Shown one piece after another: positions 1-8,770 of a stretch of 64,000 nt of DNA (positions are counted from its first letter, which is position 1; every line of letters begins with the position of its first letter). The position numbers and the translations under genes were made by a program. The stretch lies in contig CM057825.1 in the NCBI GenBank assembly GCA_030068075.1, forward strand, positions 77,763,123-77,827,122, written 5' to 3'. Origin of the DNA: Paguma larvata. Lineage: Eukaryota > Chordata > Mammalia > Carnivora > Viverridae. Below the pieces are notes generated by a model. That model was not told the DNA's origin. It worked only from the letters and a program-made list of their open reading frames with translations, and searched no databases.

Positions 1-2295
1 GAAAGGGATTAGCTTCTTTATTTCTCTTTCTGCTGCTTCATTGTTGGTGTATAGAAATGCCACCGATTTCTGTACATTGATTTTGTATCCTGCAACTTTG
101 CTGAAATCACGGATCAGTTCTAGTAGGCTTTTGGTAGATTCCGTCGGGTTTTCCATGTAAAGTATCATGTCATCTGCAAAAAGTGAAAGTTTGACTTCCT
201 CCTTGCCAATCTTGATGCCTTTTATTTTGTTTTGTTGTCTGATTGCTGATGCTAAGACTTCCAACACTATGTTAAATAGCAGTGGTGAGAGTGGACACCC
301 CTGTCGTGTTCCTGATCTCAGGGGGAAGGCTTTCAGTTTTTCCCCATTGAGGATGATATTAGCTGTGGGCTTTTCATATATGGCTTTTATGATGTTTAAG
401 TATGTTCCTTCTATCCCGACTTTCTCGAGAGATTTTATTAAGAAAGGGTGCTGTATTTTGTCAAATGCTTTTTCTGCATCTATTGACAGGATCATATGGT
501 TCTTATCTTTTCTTTTGTCGATGTGATGTATCACGTTGATTGATTTGCGAATATTGAACCAGCCCTGCAACCCAGGGATGAATCCTACTTGATCATGGTG
601 GATAATTCTCTTTATGTGTTGTTGGATTCGATTTGCTAGTATCTTATTGAAAATTTTTGCATCCATATTCATCAGGGATATTGGCCTGTAATTCTCCTTC
701 TTTGCTGGATCTCTATCTGGTTTGGGAATCAAAGTGATGCTGGCTTCATAGAATGAGTCCGGGAGTTTTCCTTCCGTTTCAATTTTTTGGAACAGCTTGA
801 GGAGGATAGGAATTAACTCTGTTTTAAATGTCTGGTAAAATTCCGCAGGAAAGCCGTCTGGTCCAGGGCTTTTATTTGCTGGGAGATTTTTGATAACTGA
901 TTCTATTTCTTCACTAGTTATGGGTCTGTTCAATTTTTCTATTTCTTCCTGTTTGAGTTTTGGTAGCGTGTGGCTATTTAGGAAGCTGTTCATTTCTTCC
1001 AGATTGCCAAGTTTGGTGGCATATAATTTTTCATAGTATTCTCTGATGATTGTTTGTATCTCTGAGGGATTGGTTGTAATTTCTCCCTTATCATTCACAA
1101 TTTTATCTATTTGAGTTCTCTCTCTTTTCTTTTTGAGAAGCCTGGCTAGAGGTTTGTCTATTTTGTTTATTTTTTCAAAGAACCAGCTTTTGGTTTCATT
1201 GATCTGTTCCACTACCTTTTCTGTCTCCATATGGTTAATTTGTGCTCTGATCTTAGTTATTTCTCTCTTTCTGCTGGGCTTGGGTTGTTTTATTTGTTCT
1301 GCTTCTAGTTCCTTTAGGCGCGCTGTTAGAATTTGTGTTATTGATTTTTCTTGTTTCTTGAGATGGGCCTGGATTGCAATATATTTCCCTCTCAGGACTG
1401 CTTTTGCTGCGTCCCAGAGCGTTTGGATTGTTGTATTTTCATTTTCATTTGTTTCCATGTATTTTTTAATTTCTTCTCTGATGGCTTGGTTGACCCAGTC
1501 ATCTTTTAGTAGGTTATTTCTTAGCCGCCATGTTCTTGGATATTTTCCAGGCTTTCTCCTGTGGTTGATTTCAAGTTTCAAAGCATTGTGGTCTGACAGT
1601 GTACACGGTATGATCTCAATTCTTTTATATTTATTCAGAGCTTCCCTGTGCCCCAGAATGTGGTCTATCTTGGAAAATGTACCGTGTGCAGATGAGAAGA
1701 ACGTAAATTCCTTTGCTTCTGGATGAAGGACCCTAAAGATGTCTGTGAGGCCCATCTGTTCTAATGTGTCATTCAGGGCTATTGTTTCTGTGGAGATTTT
1801 CTGATTTGTGGATCTATCCAATGCTGAGAGTGGAGTGTTGAGATCCCCTACTATTAGGACATTTTTATCGATGAGGTTGCTAATGTTTGTAATTAGTTGT
1901 TTTACAAATTTGGGTGCCCCTGAATTCGGTGCGTAGATATTTACAATTGTTAGCTCTTCCTGCTGGATGGTCCCTGAGACTATTATATAATGTCCTTCTT
2001 CATCTCTTATTACATCGTTCATTTTAAAGTCTAATTTGTCTGATATAAGTGTGGCTACTCCGGCTTTCTTCTGCCTTCCAGTAGCATGGTAGATAGTTTT
2101 CCATCCCCTCACTTTCAATCTGAAGGTGTCTTCAGGTTTAAGATGAGTTTCTTGAAGACAGCAAATAGATGGGTCTTGCTTTTTAATCCATTCTGTTATC
2201 CTGTGTCTTTTGATTGGCGCATTTAGTCCATTTACATTCAGTGTTAATATTGAAAAATATGGGCTTACAGTCACTGTATTATCTGTAGGTTTCAT
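1..2295 (-). CDS. LINE-1 ORF2p, endonuclease plus most of the reverse transcriptase, cut by the window edge
   Basis: ORF2p nicks target DNA and copies the L1 RNA at the nick (target-primed reverse transcription). The frame starting at the ATG at 2295 has no stop for 765 codons and continues past base 1; a scan for complete ORFs would miss it. The N-terminal endonuclease spans about residues 1-245: the QETH motif gives E49, GDLN gives D151 and SDH gives D235 and H236, each six residues beyond the human positions as I know them. In the reverse transcriptase I see SPGPDGF near residue 480, the YRPISL block, SIDAEKAFD with catalytic D606, [11 protein letters not shown], and FADD with D708 and D709. 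The cysteine-rich C-terminus would lie outside. I chose the 2295 start by alignment of [10 protein letters not shown] to human ORF2p; an in-frame ATG at 2346 is also possible. Family assignment is secure; activity is inference. Confidence 0.96.
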   Translation of the reverse strand, partial: MKPTDNTVTVSPYFSILTLNVNGLNAPIKRHRITEWIKKQDPSICCLQETHLKPEDTFRLKVRGWKTIYHATGRQKKAGVATLISDKLDFKMNDVIRDEEGHYIIVSGTIQQEELTIVNIYAPNSGAPKFVKQLITNISNLIDKNVLIVGDLNTPLSALDRSTNQKISTETIALNDTLEQMGLTDIFRVLHPEAKEFTFFSSAHGTFSKIDHILGHREALNKYKRIEIIPCTLSDHNALKLEINHRRKPGKYPRTWRLRNNLLKDDWVNQAIREEIKKYMETNENENTTIQTLWDAAKAVLRGKYIAIQAHLKKQEKSITQILTARLKELEAEQIKQPKPSRKREITKIRAQINHMETEKVVEQINETKSWFFEKINKIDKPLARLLKKKRERTQIDKIVNDKGEITTNPSEIQTIIREYYEKLYATKLGNLEEMNSFLNSHTLPKLKQEEIEKLNRPITSEEIESVIKNLPANKSPGPDGFPAEFYQTFKTELIPILLKLFQKIETEGKLPDSFYEASITLIPKPDRDPAKKENYRPISLMNMDAKIFNKILANRIQQHIKRIIHHDQVGFIPGLQGWFNIRKSINVIHHIDKRKDKNHMILSIDAEKAFDKIQHPFLIKSLEKVGIEGTYLNIIKAIYEKPTANIILNGEKLKAFPLRSGTRQGCPLSPLLFNIVLEVLASAIRQQNKIKGIKIGKEEVKLSLFADDMILYMENPTESTKSLLELIRDFSKVAGYKINVQKSVAFLYTNNEAAEREIKKLIPF

Positions 2296-2379
2296 GATTG
2301 TAAGGCTGTCCCTGGCAGTTTGTGTTCTTTGCAGGTTTGCCTTCATAGAATGCCCCTCAGGATCTCTTGCAGTGCTGGC
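2296..2379 (-). other. ORF1-ORF2 junction with ATGA overlap
   Basis: ORF1 ends with TGA at 2345-2343. An ATG at 2346-2344 overlaps it as ATGA and is in the ORF2 frame. That frame is open back to a TAA at 2382-2380 and forward through the 47-nt spacer into the ORF2 start at 2295. The geometry would allow termination-reinitiation, adding 17 residues to ORF2p, but homology to other L1s favours 2295 as the natural start. Confidence 0.85.
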
Positions 2380-3236
2380 TTATTTGTGATAAATTCTTTC
2401 AGTTTTTGTTTGTTGGGAAAAACCTTGATCTCTCCTTCTATTCTGAATGACAGGCTAGCCGGATACAGAATTCTTGGTTGCATGTCCTTCTTGCTCATCA
2501 CATTGAAGATATCTTGCCATTCCTTTCTGGCTTGCCAAGTTTCTGTAGATAAGTCTGCTACTACCCTTATAGGTCTCCCTTTGTATGTTAGGGTTCTTTT
2601 GTCCCTAGCTGCTTTCAGGATTCTCTCCCTATCTTTGTATTTTGCCAGCTTCACTATGATGTGCCGGGCAGAAGGTCTATTCAAGTTACGTCTGAGGGGA
2701 GTTCTCTGTGCCTCTTGGATTTCCATGCCCTTTTCCTTCCTCATGTTGGTGAAGTTCTCAGCAATGATTTGTTCAAGAACCCCTTCGACTCCTTTCTCTC
2801 TCTCTTCTTCCTCTGGGACTCCTATGATACGGATATTGTTTCTTTTGAGTTCATCGCTCAGCTCTCGAATTCTCCTTTCCTGTTCCTGGATCAGCTTCTC
2901 TCTCTTTTTATCTGCTTCCTCTTTTTCAATGATTTTGTCTTCTAAGGCACTAACTCTTTCCTCTACCTCTTCAATCCGTGCTGTGGCTGCTTCCAGTTTC
3001 CCCTGTATTTCTTCTAACTTCTTCTTTAATTCTTCCTGTCCGTTTTTAAGGTCCTTGAACTCTGCCGCGCGGGACCCCTTGCATTCTTCTAAGCTTTTTT
3101 AAAGGCCAGCGTTTAGTTTTATGATTGTCATTCTATATTCATGTTCTGTTATGTTGCTTATATCTGTTTTCATTAATTCTTGAGCTGTCACTGCTTCTTG
3201 TGGATTCTTTTGAGGAGAATTCTTCCGTCTCGTCAT
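2343..3236 (-). pseudogene. LINE-1 ORF1p (RNA-binding chaperone), one premature stop at codon 46
   Basis: ORF1p is the trimeric RNA-binding protein that packages L1 RNA. The frame from the ATG at 3236 to the TGA at 2345-2343 would give 297 residues, somewhat shorter than the human protein (about 338). A basic N-terminus (MTRRKNSPQK) is followed by a charged heptad-like coiled coil at about residues 46-130, an RRM-like domain beginning near N133 (NNIRIIGVPE), and the C-terminal domain with RTPLRRNLNRPSARHIIV and KGRPIRVVADLS. Codon 46 is TAA (3101-3099) where the context GL-x-KSLEE suggests a former GAA glutamate codon. Everything else in frame is open. The next ATG after the stop is codon 165, which leaves only a 133-residue C-terminal piece without the coiled coil. 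As written the copy should not make full-length ORF1p. Confidence 0.93.
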
Positions 3237-4191
3237 TTTGGCTGGATGTGTTTTGGGTTGTTTCTTGAAGTTGCCCTGGAAAGGAAAACAGACTGACAGA
3301 CAAACAGAAAACAGAAATACTCAAACGTACTAACAAATGATACAGACAAGCGGTTCACAACAGCAAAAAGAATAACAAATGACACTCTGAGGACAATGTC
3401 CTGAAATATCAGCTACACGGTAAGGACAGGGTGTGTACTGTGCTGGTGGCAGAGCATCTACAGAGAGAATAATGACAGTTCCGGGGGAAAGTAGGAAATG
3501 GTCTTTGCCCGGGTAGAGTGGCTAAAGAGCTTAATCCAGAGTGAGAGAAATCAGAATAAGGACGGTTACAAGGAAAAAGGAGTGAAGACAGAAATTGCTC
3601 GGGTGAGATTATGTGGCCTGGTTATTCCAGAGAGAGAATAAGGGAAGTACAGAAGGAGATGAAAAACATGCCTTTAGAGAGTGGAATAAGATTTTGTTTC
3701 AGTCAGCCAGGCCTCTGGATAGTCAGCTCAGGAGTGGGGATCAGTAAGAAGAATAACGGGGAGCATCTATTTTAAAAAGAAATGACCTGGAGTTACTCCA
3801 GGCAGCGGTCTGGACTTGGCCTCTGTAGCTCCCAAGGAGAAGTGTCACTCCTGCGCGGATGGGCGTGGTTTAGTGTAGGCGGGAGTTCTCCACTGAGGCA
3901 GGGATGGCTCTGGGAGTGACTTCCTGGGGCTGGTGCTTGTGGGCCCGTAAGACAACAATGGCGTCCCTTCCGTCCTTTGTTCCCAGTCCCAGGGCTTCCA
4001 CTCGCCCCCTTGTTTGTGTCCTTACTCCGCTATGGGCACCGGCGCAGTGCGGTCCACTGGAAGGTGGGCGCCTGCCTGCTTGCCACCCCCCAACCTTCTG
4101 CAAATGTGTCAGGGTTAAAGGTGCTCCACGGGCGACTGAGGGCACCCCCGGCAGCCGGACGCGCTGAGGGCTCCCCGCTCGCCTGGCCGGG

Positions 4192-4674
4192 GCGACTTGT
4201 GCGCACTCCCCACTCAGGCGACCGCGATAGTGGCAGTCCCAGTGTTTGATCGCACCCCACAGGGCCCTCCGCGGCGACTAGCGCCTGATCCGGGCTCCGG
4301 CGGGCAGCGGCAATGGTCCCCGGTCGCCGGCTCTCCAGGGGATGGTGGCGCGACTGGCGCACAATCCCTGTTGAGGTGGTCCCAGCGATGCAGCGGTCCC
4401 AGCAGTTTTTCGCTTTCCACCGGGCGCCCCAGCGGCGACTAGCGCGCACTCCCCGTTCCGCCAGCAGCAGCGCGGAGGTCCAGCGGTTTTTTGCTCCCCA
4501 CCGAGTGCGGGGGCGACTAGCGCGCACTCCCCGTTCCGCCGGCAGCAGCCCGCGATCCCGCGGTTGTTCGCTCAGGGGGCCGGAGGCAGCAGTGGTGCCT
4601 GGCACGCACTCCCCGCTCCAGCGATAGCAGTGGCAGAGGTCCCGCTATTGCTCCCTCCTCACGCTGCTGGTGGC
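4192..4674 (-). repeat. Six-copy degenerate tandem array, ~80-bp unit, inside the L1 5' UTR
   Basis: The anchor GCGACTnGCGCGCACTCCCC (plus strand) and diverged forms begin at about 4192, 4274, 4350, 4435, 4513 and 4595, giving spacings of 82, 76, 85, 78 and 82 bp. Several units share a downstream stretch resembling GCAGCGGAGGTCCCAG. Copies 4 and 5 are the most alike. Repeated promoter units are known from mouse L1 5' ends, so this may be a promoter array; function is inference. Confidence 0.8.
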
Positions 4675-5069
4675 TAAGCAACTCTGGGCCGGGCGGGCTG
4701 ACTGTGCCTCCGTCCGCGGTCCAGCACAAGGAGAGTTCTGCTGGGTTCTGCTGTTAGACTCAGAGCTTCTCCTCCTAAGCCCTGTCTTTAGGGGCTGGAT
4801 GTTGGTGGACTCCTCCTCTCTGTAGCTCTCCTTCGGATGTTGGGGACTTTCCCTGCTGTCCCCGGCTCACCCTCCCCCCAGCTCAGTTTCCCGAGTTCGT
4901 TTTGTCCATTCTTGGTTAGACTCATGGTCTTAGGGCGTTGTCAATGTTTCTTGCGTTCCTTGTAAGCTGCTACACCTTTTCTGCCAGGTTCTTGGAGTTG
5001 AGAATCTCTCTGTTTCAGTCCCTCTCAATTCAAAAAAACAAGGGAAACTTTGGTCCTCCCTACTCCTCC

Positions 5070-5078
5070 GCCATCTTG
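5070..5078 (-). promoter_or_regulatory. YY1-type site at the L1 5' tip
   Basis: The minus strand reads CAAGATGGC about 10 nt inside the element. In human L1 the equivalent YY1 site positions transcription start. The core is intact here. Confidence 0.75.
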
Positions 5079-5088
5079 GTCCCTCCCC

Positions 5089-5851
5089 CACATATATTCT
5101 TTGTTGCAACTATTCAACATTGCCGCTGTTGCTTGAACACAGACATAAACAATATGCAAATTGTGCAAGTAAGTGTGCAAATAAGCAAATAGGTGTAGTT
5201 GTATTGCAGTAAATCTTTGTAGACACGAAATTTTGAATTTAATATACTTTTTAAATGTCATGAGAGAGTATTCTTTTTATTTCTTCCCAATCATTTAATA
5301 ACGCAAAAAACATTGTTACATTGCAGGCCTTAGAAAAACAGGCAGTGTGCCAAATTTGGTCCCCAGGCCATTTTTGGGCGATTATAGACTTATACCAGTG
5401 GATAGCCACTGTGTATATACTGTATGTGTATTCCCTCCCAAGAGTGGGAGGGAATAAAACTTCCAAAAGCTGGCTCCAGAGATGACTGTTAGATACAGGC
5501 ATATTTTATTAAAGGAGGCACAAAAATATCAGCTGCAATTTTGGAAACAGAGGAGATGAGAGGATCCAATTCAGTACCAGGCCAAAGCAGGGGCCCTGAA
5601 ATGGAGTTCGATACAAGGAGTGAAGAGGTTGTTCCTGCAGAAGAGTTGCTATGTCACAGGAGGAATCAGCAGGTTGGGGGACGAGGCCTGGGTCCTGGAT
5701 GATGGAAAGGATACTGTTAGAGCTTTTAGTTGTGGGCTGCAATAACCATTTGGGCCCAGGTTCTGTAAAGTACCTATTTAGAACAAAGACTATTGACCTA
5801 GCAAGGACTTAGTCTTATAACCTGTGTCAAAATGTGCAGAAGTAGGTTCTA
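5089..5851. other. Flank of the L1; no gene recognised
   Basis: AT-rich next to the L1, then moderate. The segment 5490-5760 has a TTTATTAAAGG motif (AATAAA on the minus strand) followed by purine-rich sequence and could be a worn minus-strand LTR, but I see no matching ends or second copy. A 77-codon minus frame at 5742-5509 has no recognisable motif. Confidence 0.45.
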
Positions 5852-5962
5852 GGGGCACTATTAAGTAGTGGTTAAGATCACAGGTTCTGTGTCAGACTGC
5901 ACGGGTACTTGATCTCATAAGTGCACTTTCTAGCTTGGTGACCTTGGGTAAGTTGCTGGGGA
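5852..5962 (+). repeat. MIR SINE fragment
   Basis: TAGTGGTTAAGATCACAGG, then a CAGACTGC stretch, then GTGACCTTGGGTAAGTTGC follow the MIR core in order on the plus strand. Confidence 0.82.
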
Positions 5963-6317
5963 ATGAAGGAGTTATTGGTGTGAAGTTGAGGAAGTTATTG
6001 GTGTGAAAATCAAAACCATCTACTTAAGTACTTACTTACTTACTTATTGCTTACTACATTCAACAGAGTTTTCCATTCTGCTGTTTTTCTCAACATAACT
6101 TTCTATTCCAGCTAACTCTTTGTTGGAATATAAAAGTTGCAAATAAATAGAACTTTTGAACTTTCTAAAAGACCAAATAACTCTTCAACAGAAAGCATCA
6201 AATGGTAGTTTATGTCCCAGAGTTCTTGCTCTCTTTGCTGTGCCTGGTGATCCTAAACTATGATGTCATGATCTATACCCAATCCCAGTCAAGCACTCTG
6301 TGTTAAAAGGAAAGGGA
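5963..6317. other. Unassigned sequence with a short (ACTT)n tract
   Basis: A tetranucleotide run of ACTT lies at about 6021-6055. The 17-bp phrase TTATTGGTGTGAAGTTGAGG recurs as GTTATTGGTGTGAAAATC 25 bp later, a small local duplication near 5970-6010. Nothing else stands out. Confidence 0.5.
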
Positions 6318-6476
6318 AAAATGGGTGATGGCATTAAGGAGGGAGGGCACTTATTGGGATAAGCACTGAGTGTTAATGTAATGATGAATCACGGGAATCT
6401 CCTCCCAAAGCCAAGAGAAAACTGTATACACTGTATGTTAGCTAACTTGACAAAAAATTACATTAAAAAAAGACCT
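6318..6476 (+). mobile_element. Carnivore L1 3' UTR fragment
   Basis: GGGTGATGG, AAGGAGGG, GGGATAAGCACTGAGTGTTA, GATGAATCACGG and ACTGTATGTTAGCTAACTTG follow the 3' UTR of carnivore L1 in order and end in an A-rich tail. A minus-strand relative sits at 11587-11874. Confidence 0.82.
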
Positions 6477-6699
6477 ACCTTAAATCACAATTCCAGTAAT
6501 ATCCCAACATTGCCCTTCTCTCTGGAAGATACTACAAAGACTCTGTCAGGATAGTTCTTTCCCTTAGAGCAGTGAGTGAGAACCTCAGCTTTGTCTTATC
6601 AACATACTATTTTGGTGATATTTTTGATAGTCAGCATATAGAAAGCTCTCCTCTTGATGCTGGTCCCATCAGAAATACTCTGCGAAGTTAAGTATATAG

Positions 6700-7197
6700 A
6701 TGCCCTGAAGCATTATTCACAATAGCCAAAAGGTGGAAGCAACGTAACTGTCCACTGATGAACAAATGAATAAACAAAGTGTTATACCTAGTAGTGTATA
6801 CATACAATGGAATATTATTCAACCTTGAAAAAGAAGGAACATTTTGGTGCATGCGACAACATGAATGAACCTTGAGGATCTTATGCTAAGTGAAATAAGC
6901 CAGTTACAAAAAGACAAGTATTATATGATTCCAGTTAGGTGAGGTAGCTAGAGTAGTCAAATTAATAGATACAAAAGGTGAAATTGTGGTTGCCAGGTGC
7001 CAAGGGAGGTAGAAATGGGAAATTATTCCTGAATGGGTAATTTCAGTTTGGGATGATGAAAAAGTCCTGGAGATGAATGGTGGTGATGGTTTCATAACAT
7101 GTAAATGTATTTAGTATCATTGAATAGTACACTTAAAAATGGTTAAGATGATAAATTTTGTGTTATTTATATTTTATTACAATAAAAATATATGTAA
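6700..7197 (+). mobile_element. Old L1 3' end (L1MA/L1MB type), ORF2 tail and 3' UTR
   Basis: TTCACAATAGCCAAAAGGTG, ATGGAATATTATTCAACCTT and ATGCTAAGTGAAATAAGCCA are the conserved end of L1 ORF2. They are followed by GGTGATGGTTTCATAAC, GTACACTTAAAAATGG and a terminal TTACAATAAAAATAT. Reading frames are broken throughout. Confidence 0.88.
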
Positions 7198-7249
7198 ATG
7201 TACCAAAGGTCTTGAGACTTTTTTACTGTGGTCTTCACATGTCCTTGTC

Positions 7250-7465
7250 CTTACCTCTAACTGTTCCTCTCTGCTCTCTTGATAAAATACAGAGCTCTCA
7301 AGTTATGGCTGCTAATCTGTAATGTCTCTGTCCTTAAAAGTAGCTGTAGTTTGGCCAATACCCCTCCAGCTAAACCCCATAAAAGATTCTGTTCTCCCTC
7401 ACTTAGAATGAGCTCCATTGTGGCTGTCTCATTCCAGGAGTTTTTCAATAAAGACTCATGCTAAT
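7250..7465 (+). mobile_element. Probable endogenous retrovirus LTR remnant (U3/R part)
   Basis: A CCAAT-like CCAATACCC (about 7354), a TATA-like CCATAAAAG (about 7376), the phrase GAATGAGCTCC, and a polyadenylation signal AATAAA (about 7447) occur in LTR order and spacing. This resembles gammaretrovirus-type LTRs from memory. No clear TG...CA ends were found, so the boundaries are soft. Confidence 0.4.
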
Positions 7466-7490
7466 GATGGTCTGGTTGGTTTTCTTCCAG

Positions 7491-7545
7491 TGTGTGTTTT
7501 GTGTGTGCGTGCATGCACACGTGTGTGTGTGTGTGTGTGTGTGTG
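7491..7545 (+). repeat. (TG)n microsatellite with GTGCATGCAC interruption
   Basis: Alternating TG from about 7491, interrupted by CGTGCATGCACACG, then about a dozen uninterrupted TG units. The interruption is palindromic. Confidence 0.92.
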
Positions 7546-7619
7546 ATGAGAGAGGGACAAAAGCAGAGACTAGGGAGACACACAGGGAGAGAGGGAGAGA
7601 AACAGAGAGCAGCAATGAG

Positions 7620-8200
7620 CTTGGAGGTCTGTAGTCTCAGTACTGCATGGGCTCCCAAAGCTTTCCTTGAAACATCAGTCTCTGGTCTAATTAGGTGAAA
7701 GAGATTCAGGAGGCCTTAAAGGAGGTCAGCAATGGAATCTGGGTCTGGATCTTTGGACTTAATGTTGAGTTCCACTGACATATATCCAGGGGCCAAATGC
7801 TATTAACTTCTGTTCTGTCCTGGGCAGAGTGGGCCCTGAGGCTATGGAGACCTCTGCAGGAGGAAGGAACAGGAAAAGCTGAAGCAAGTCACTTTTGCTT
7901 GCTGGCCGAGTTTGAGGACAGTCTTGGCCAGGAGTCAGTGGGGAATTCTGAGCACTGGTGTGAGGAATCCCACTAATGTCAGTGGGGAGAGCGTAGAACC
8001 CAGTGGAAACAGGCTGCAGTACATGACCAGGAGGTCTTGAGACACGGTATTGATTAGCAGACTCTGTTCTGAGATAGCAGTTTGTGGTACAGGAGGGAAA
8101 ATCAGAGCTGTCCAGACCCCTGGGTGTTGGGGGTGCCCACAAGAGGATTTCAAGAGGTGCCCGTGACAAAGGCTAAGTTAGGCTCCTAACTTGGAGGTGG
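7620..8200. other. Unrecognised segment, somewhat G+C richer than its flanks
   Basis: The longest open frame is 136 codons on the minus strand (8169-7759), proline and serine rich (APPTPRGLDSSDF, LPPAEVSIASGP). I recognise no domain, splice context or start context. Lying 150 bp right of a probable LTR, the segment might be decayed retroviral internal sequence, but no gag, pol or env motif supports that. Confidence 0.35.
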
Positions 8201-8232
8201 GCACAAGAATTGCATTGGATCCTTGAGACCTA

Positions 8233-8770
8233 TGATGGCTAATTTTATATGTCACCTCGACTAGGCTAAGGGAATGCCAGATAGCTGATAAAAACATTAT
8301 ATCTAGGTGTGTGAGGGTGTTTCAGGAAGAAATTAGCATTTTAATCTGTACACTGGGTAAAGAAAATCCCCCTTATGAATGCATATATATATGCATATAT
8401 GGATATGCATATGCATATATGGTCATTATTCCATATGCTGAAAGGCTTGAATAAAAATAAAAAAGGTAGAGGAAGGGCGGATTTGTTCTGTACTTGAGCT
8501 AGGACTTTCATCCTGTCTTGTCCTCAGACATTGATGCTCTTGAACTTTTGGATTTGGATTGAAATTTAAATCCTTGACTTCTTGGTTCTCAGGCCTTAGG
8601 GTTTGGACTAGAACTACACCACTGGCTTCCCTGGGGCTCCAGTTTCCATATGGAAGATCATGAGACTTCTCATTCTCCGTAATTGCATGAGCCAATTTGT
8701 CATACTAAATCTCATACTATATCTTATATAACTACCTGTCTGTTTATCTATCTATCTCTCTGGATAGATA
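8233..8770 (+). mobile_element. Old interspersed repeat, LTR-like, plus orientation
   Basis: It starts TGATGGCTAATTTTATATGT and runs through GGGTGTTTCAGGAAG, GTAAAGAAAATCC, a CTTGAGCTAGGAC block, repeated GGTTCTCAGGCCTT, and a GTAATTGCATGAGCCAATTTG stretch to a TATC-rich end. This follows a dispersed mammalian repeat I know from many genomes but whose family name I cannot give with confidence. Its first ~110 bp align with the complement of the 20.9-21.7 kb element. An ATGCATAT-type simple repeat (8378-8420) is inserted. Confidence 0.65.

Larger units (their letters stand above)
1..5088 (-). mobile_element. LINE-1 retrotransposon, felid type, full 5' end, 3' part outside the window
   Basis: Reading the minus strand from 5088 to 1 gives the L1 order: 5' UTR (5088-3237), ORF1 (3236-2343), a short spacer, then ORF2 (2295 to the window edge). 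The 5' tip, minus strand GGGGAGGGACCAAGATGGCG, matches the start expected of a full-length mammalian L1, including a YY1-type CAAGATGGC site. Only one stop interrupts about 3 kb of expected coding sequence, so insertion is recent. The 3' UTR, poly(A) tail and the partner target-site duplication lie left of base 1, so the duplication cannot be checked. Whether the element is fixed or polymorphic cannot be told from one sequence. Confidence 0.96.
3237..5088 (-). promoter_or_regulatory. LINE-1 5' UTR and internal promoter region
   Basis: About 1.85 kb separates the L1 5' tip from the ORF1 ATG, roughly twice the human L1 leader. The stretch 3840-4900 is G+C and CpG rich, in contrast to the AT-rich surroundings, which fits an internal polymerase II promoter that is normally silenced by methylation. 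It contains an ~80-bp tandem array and several open frames on both strands. A short upstream frame (3336-3139) begins 100 nt before ORF1 and overlaps its start in another frame. Retention of many CpGs also argues for a recent insertion. Confidence 0.88.

Noticed and set aside
1133..3102. Plus-strand open frames of 197 and 260 codons (1133-1726, 2320-3102)
   Set aside because: They are antisense shadows of L1 ORF2 and ORF1; their composition follows from the coding strand.
4313..4627. Plus-strand 104-codon and neighbouring frames in the CpG-rich leader
   Set aside because: Stop codons are rare in this G+C-rich array on all frames, so length alone carries no evidence.
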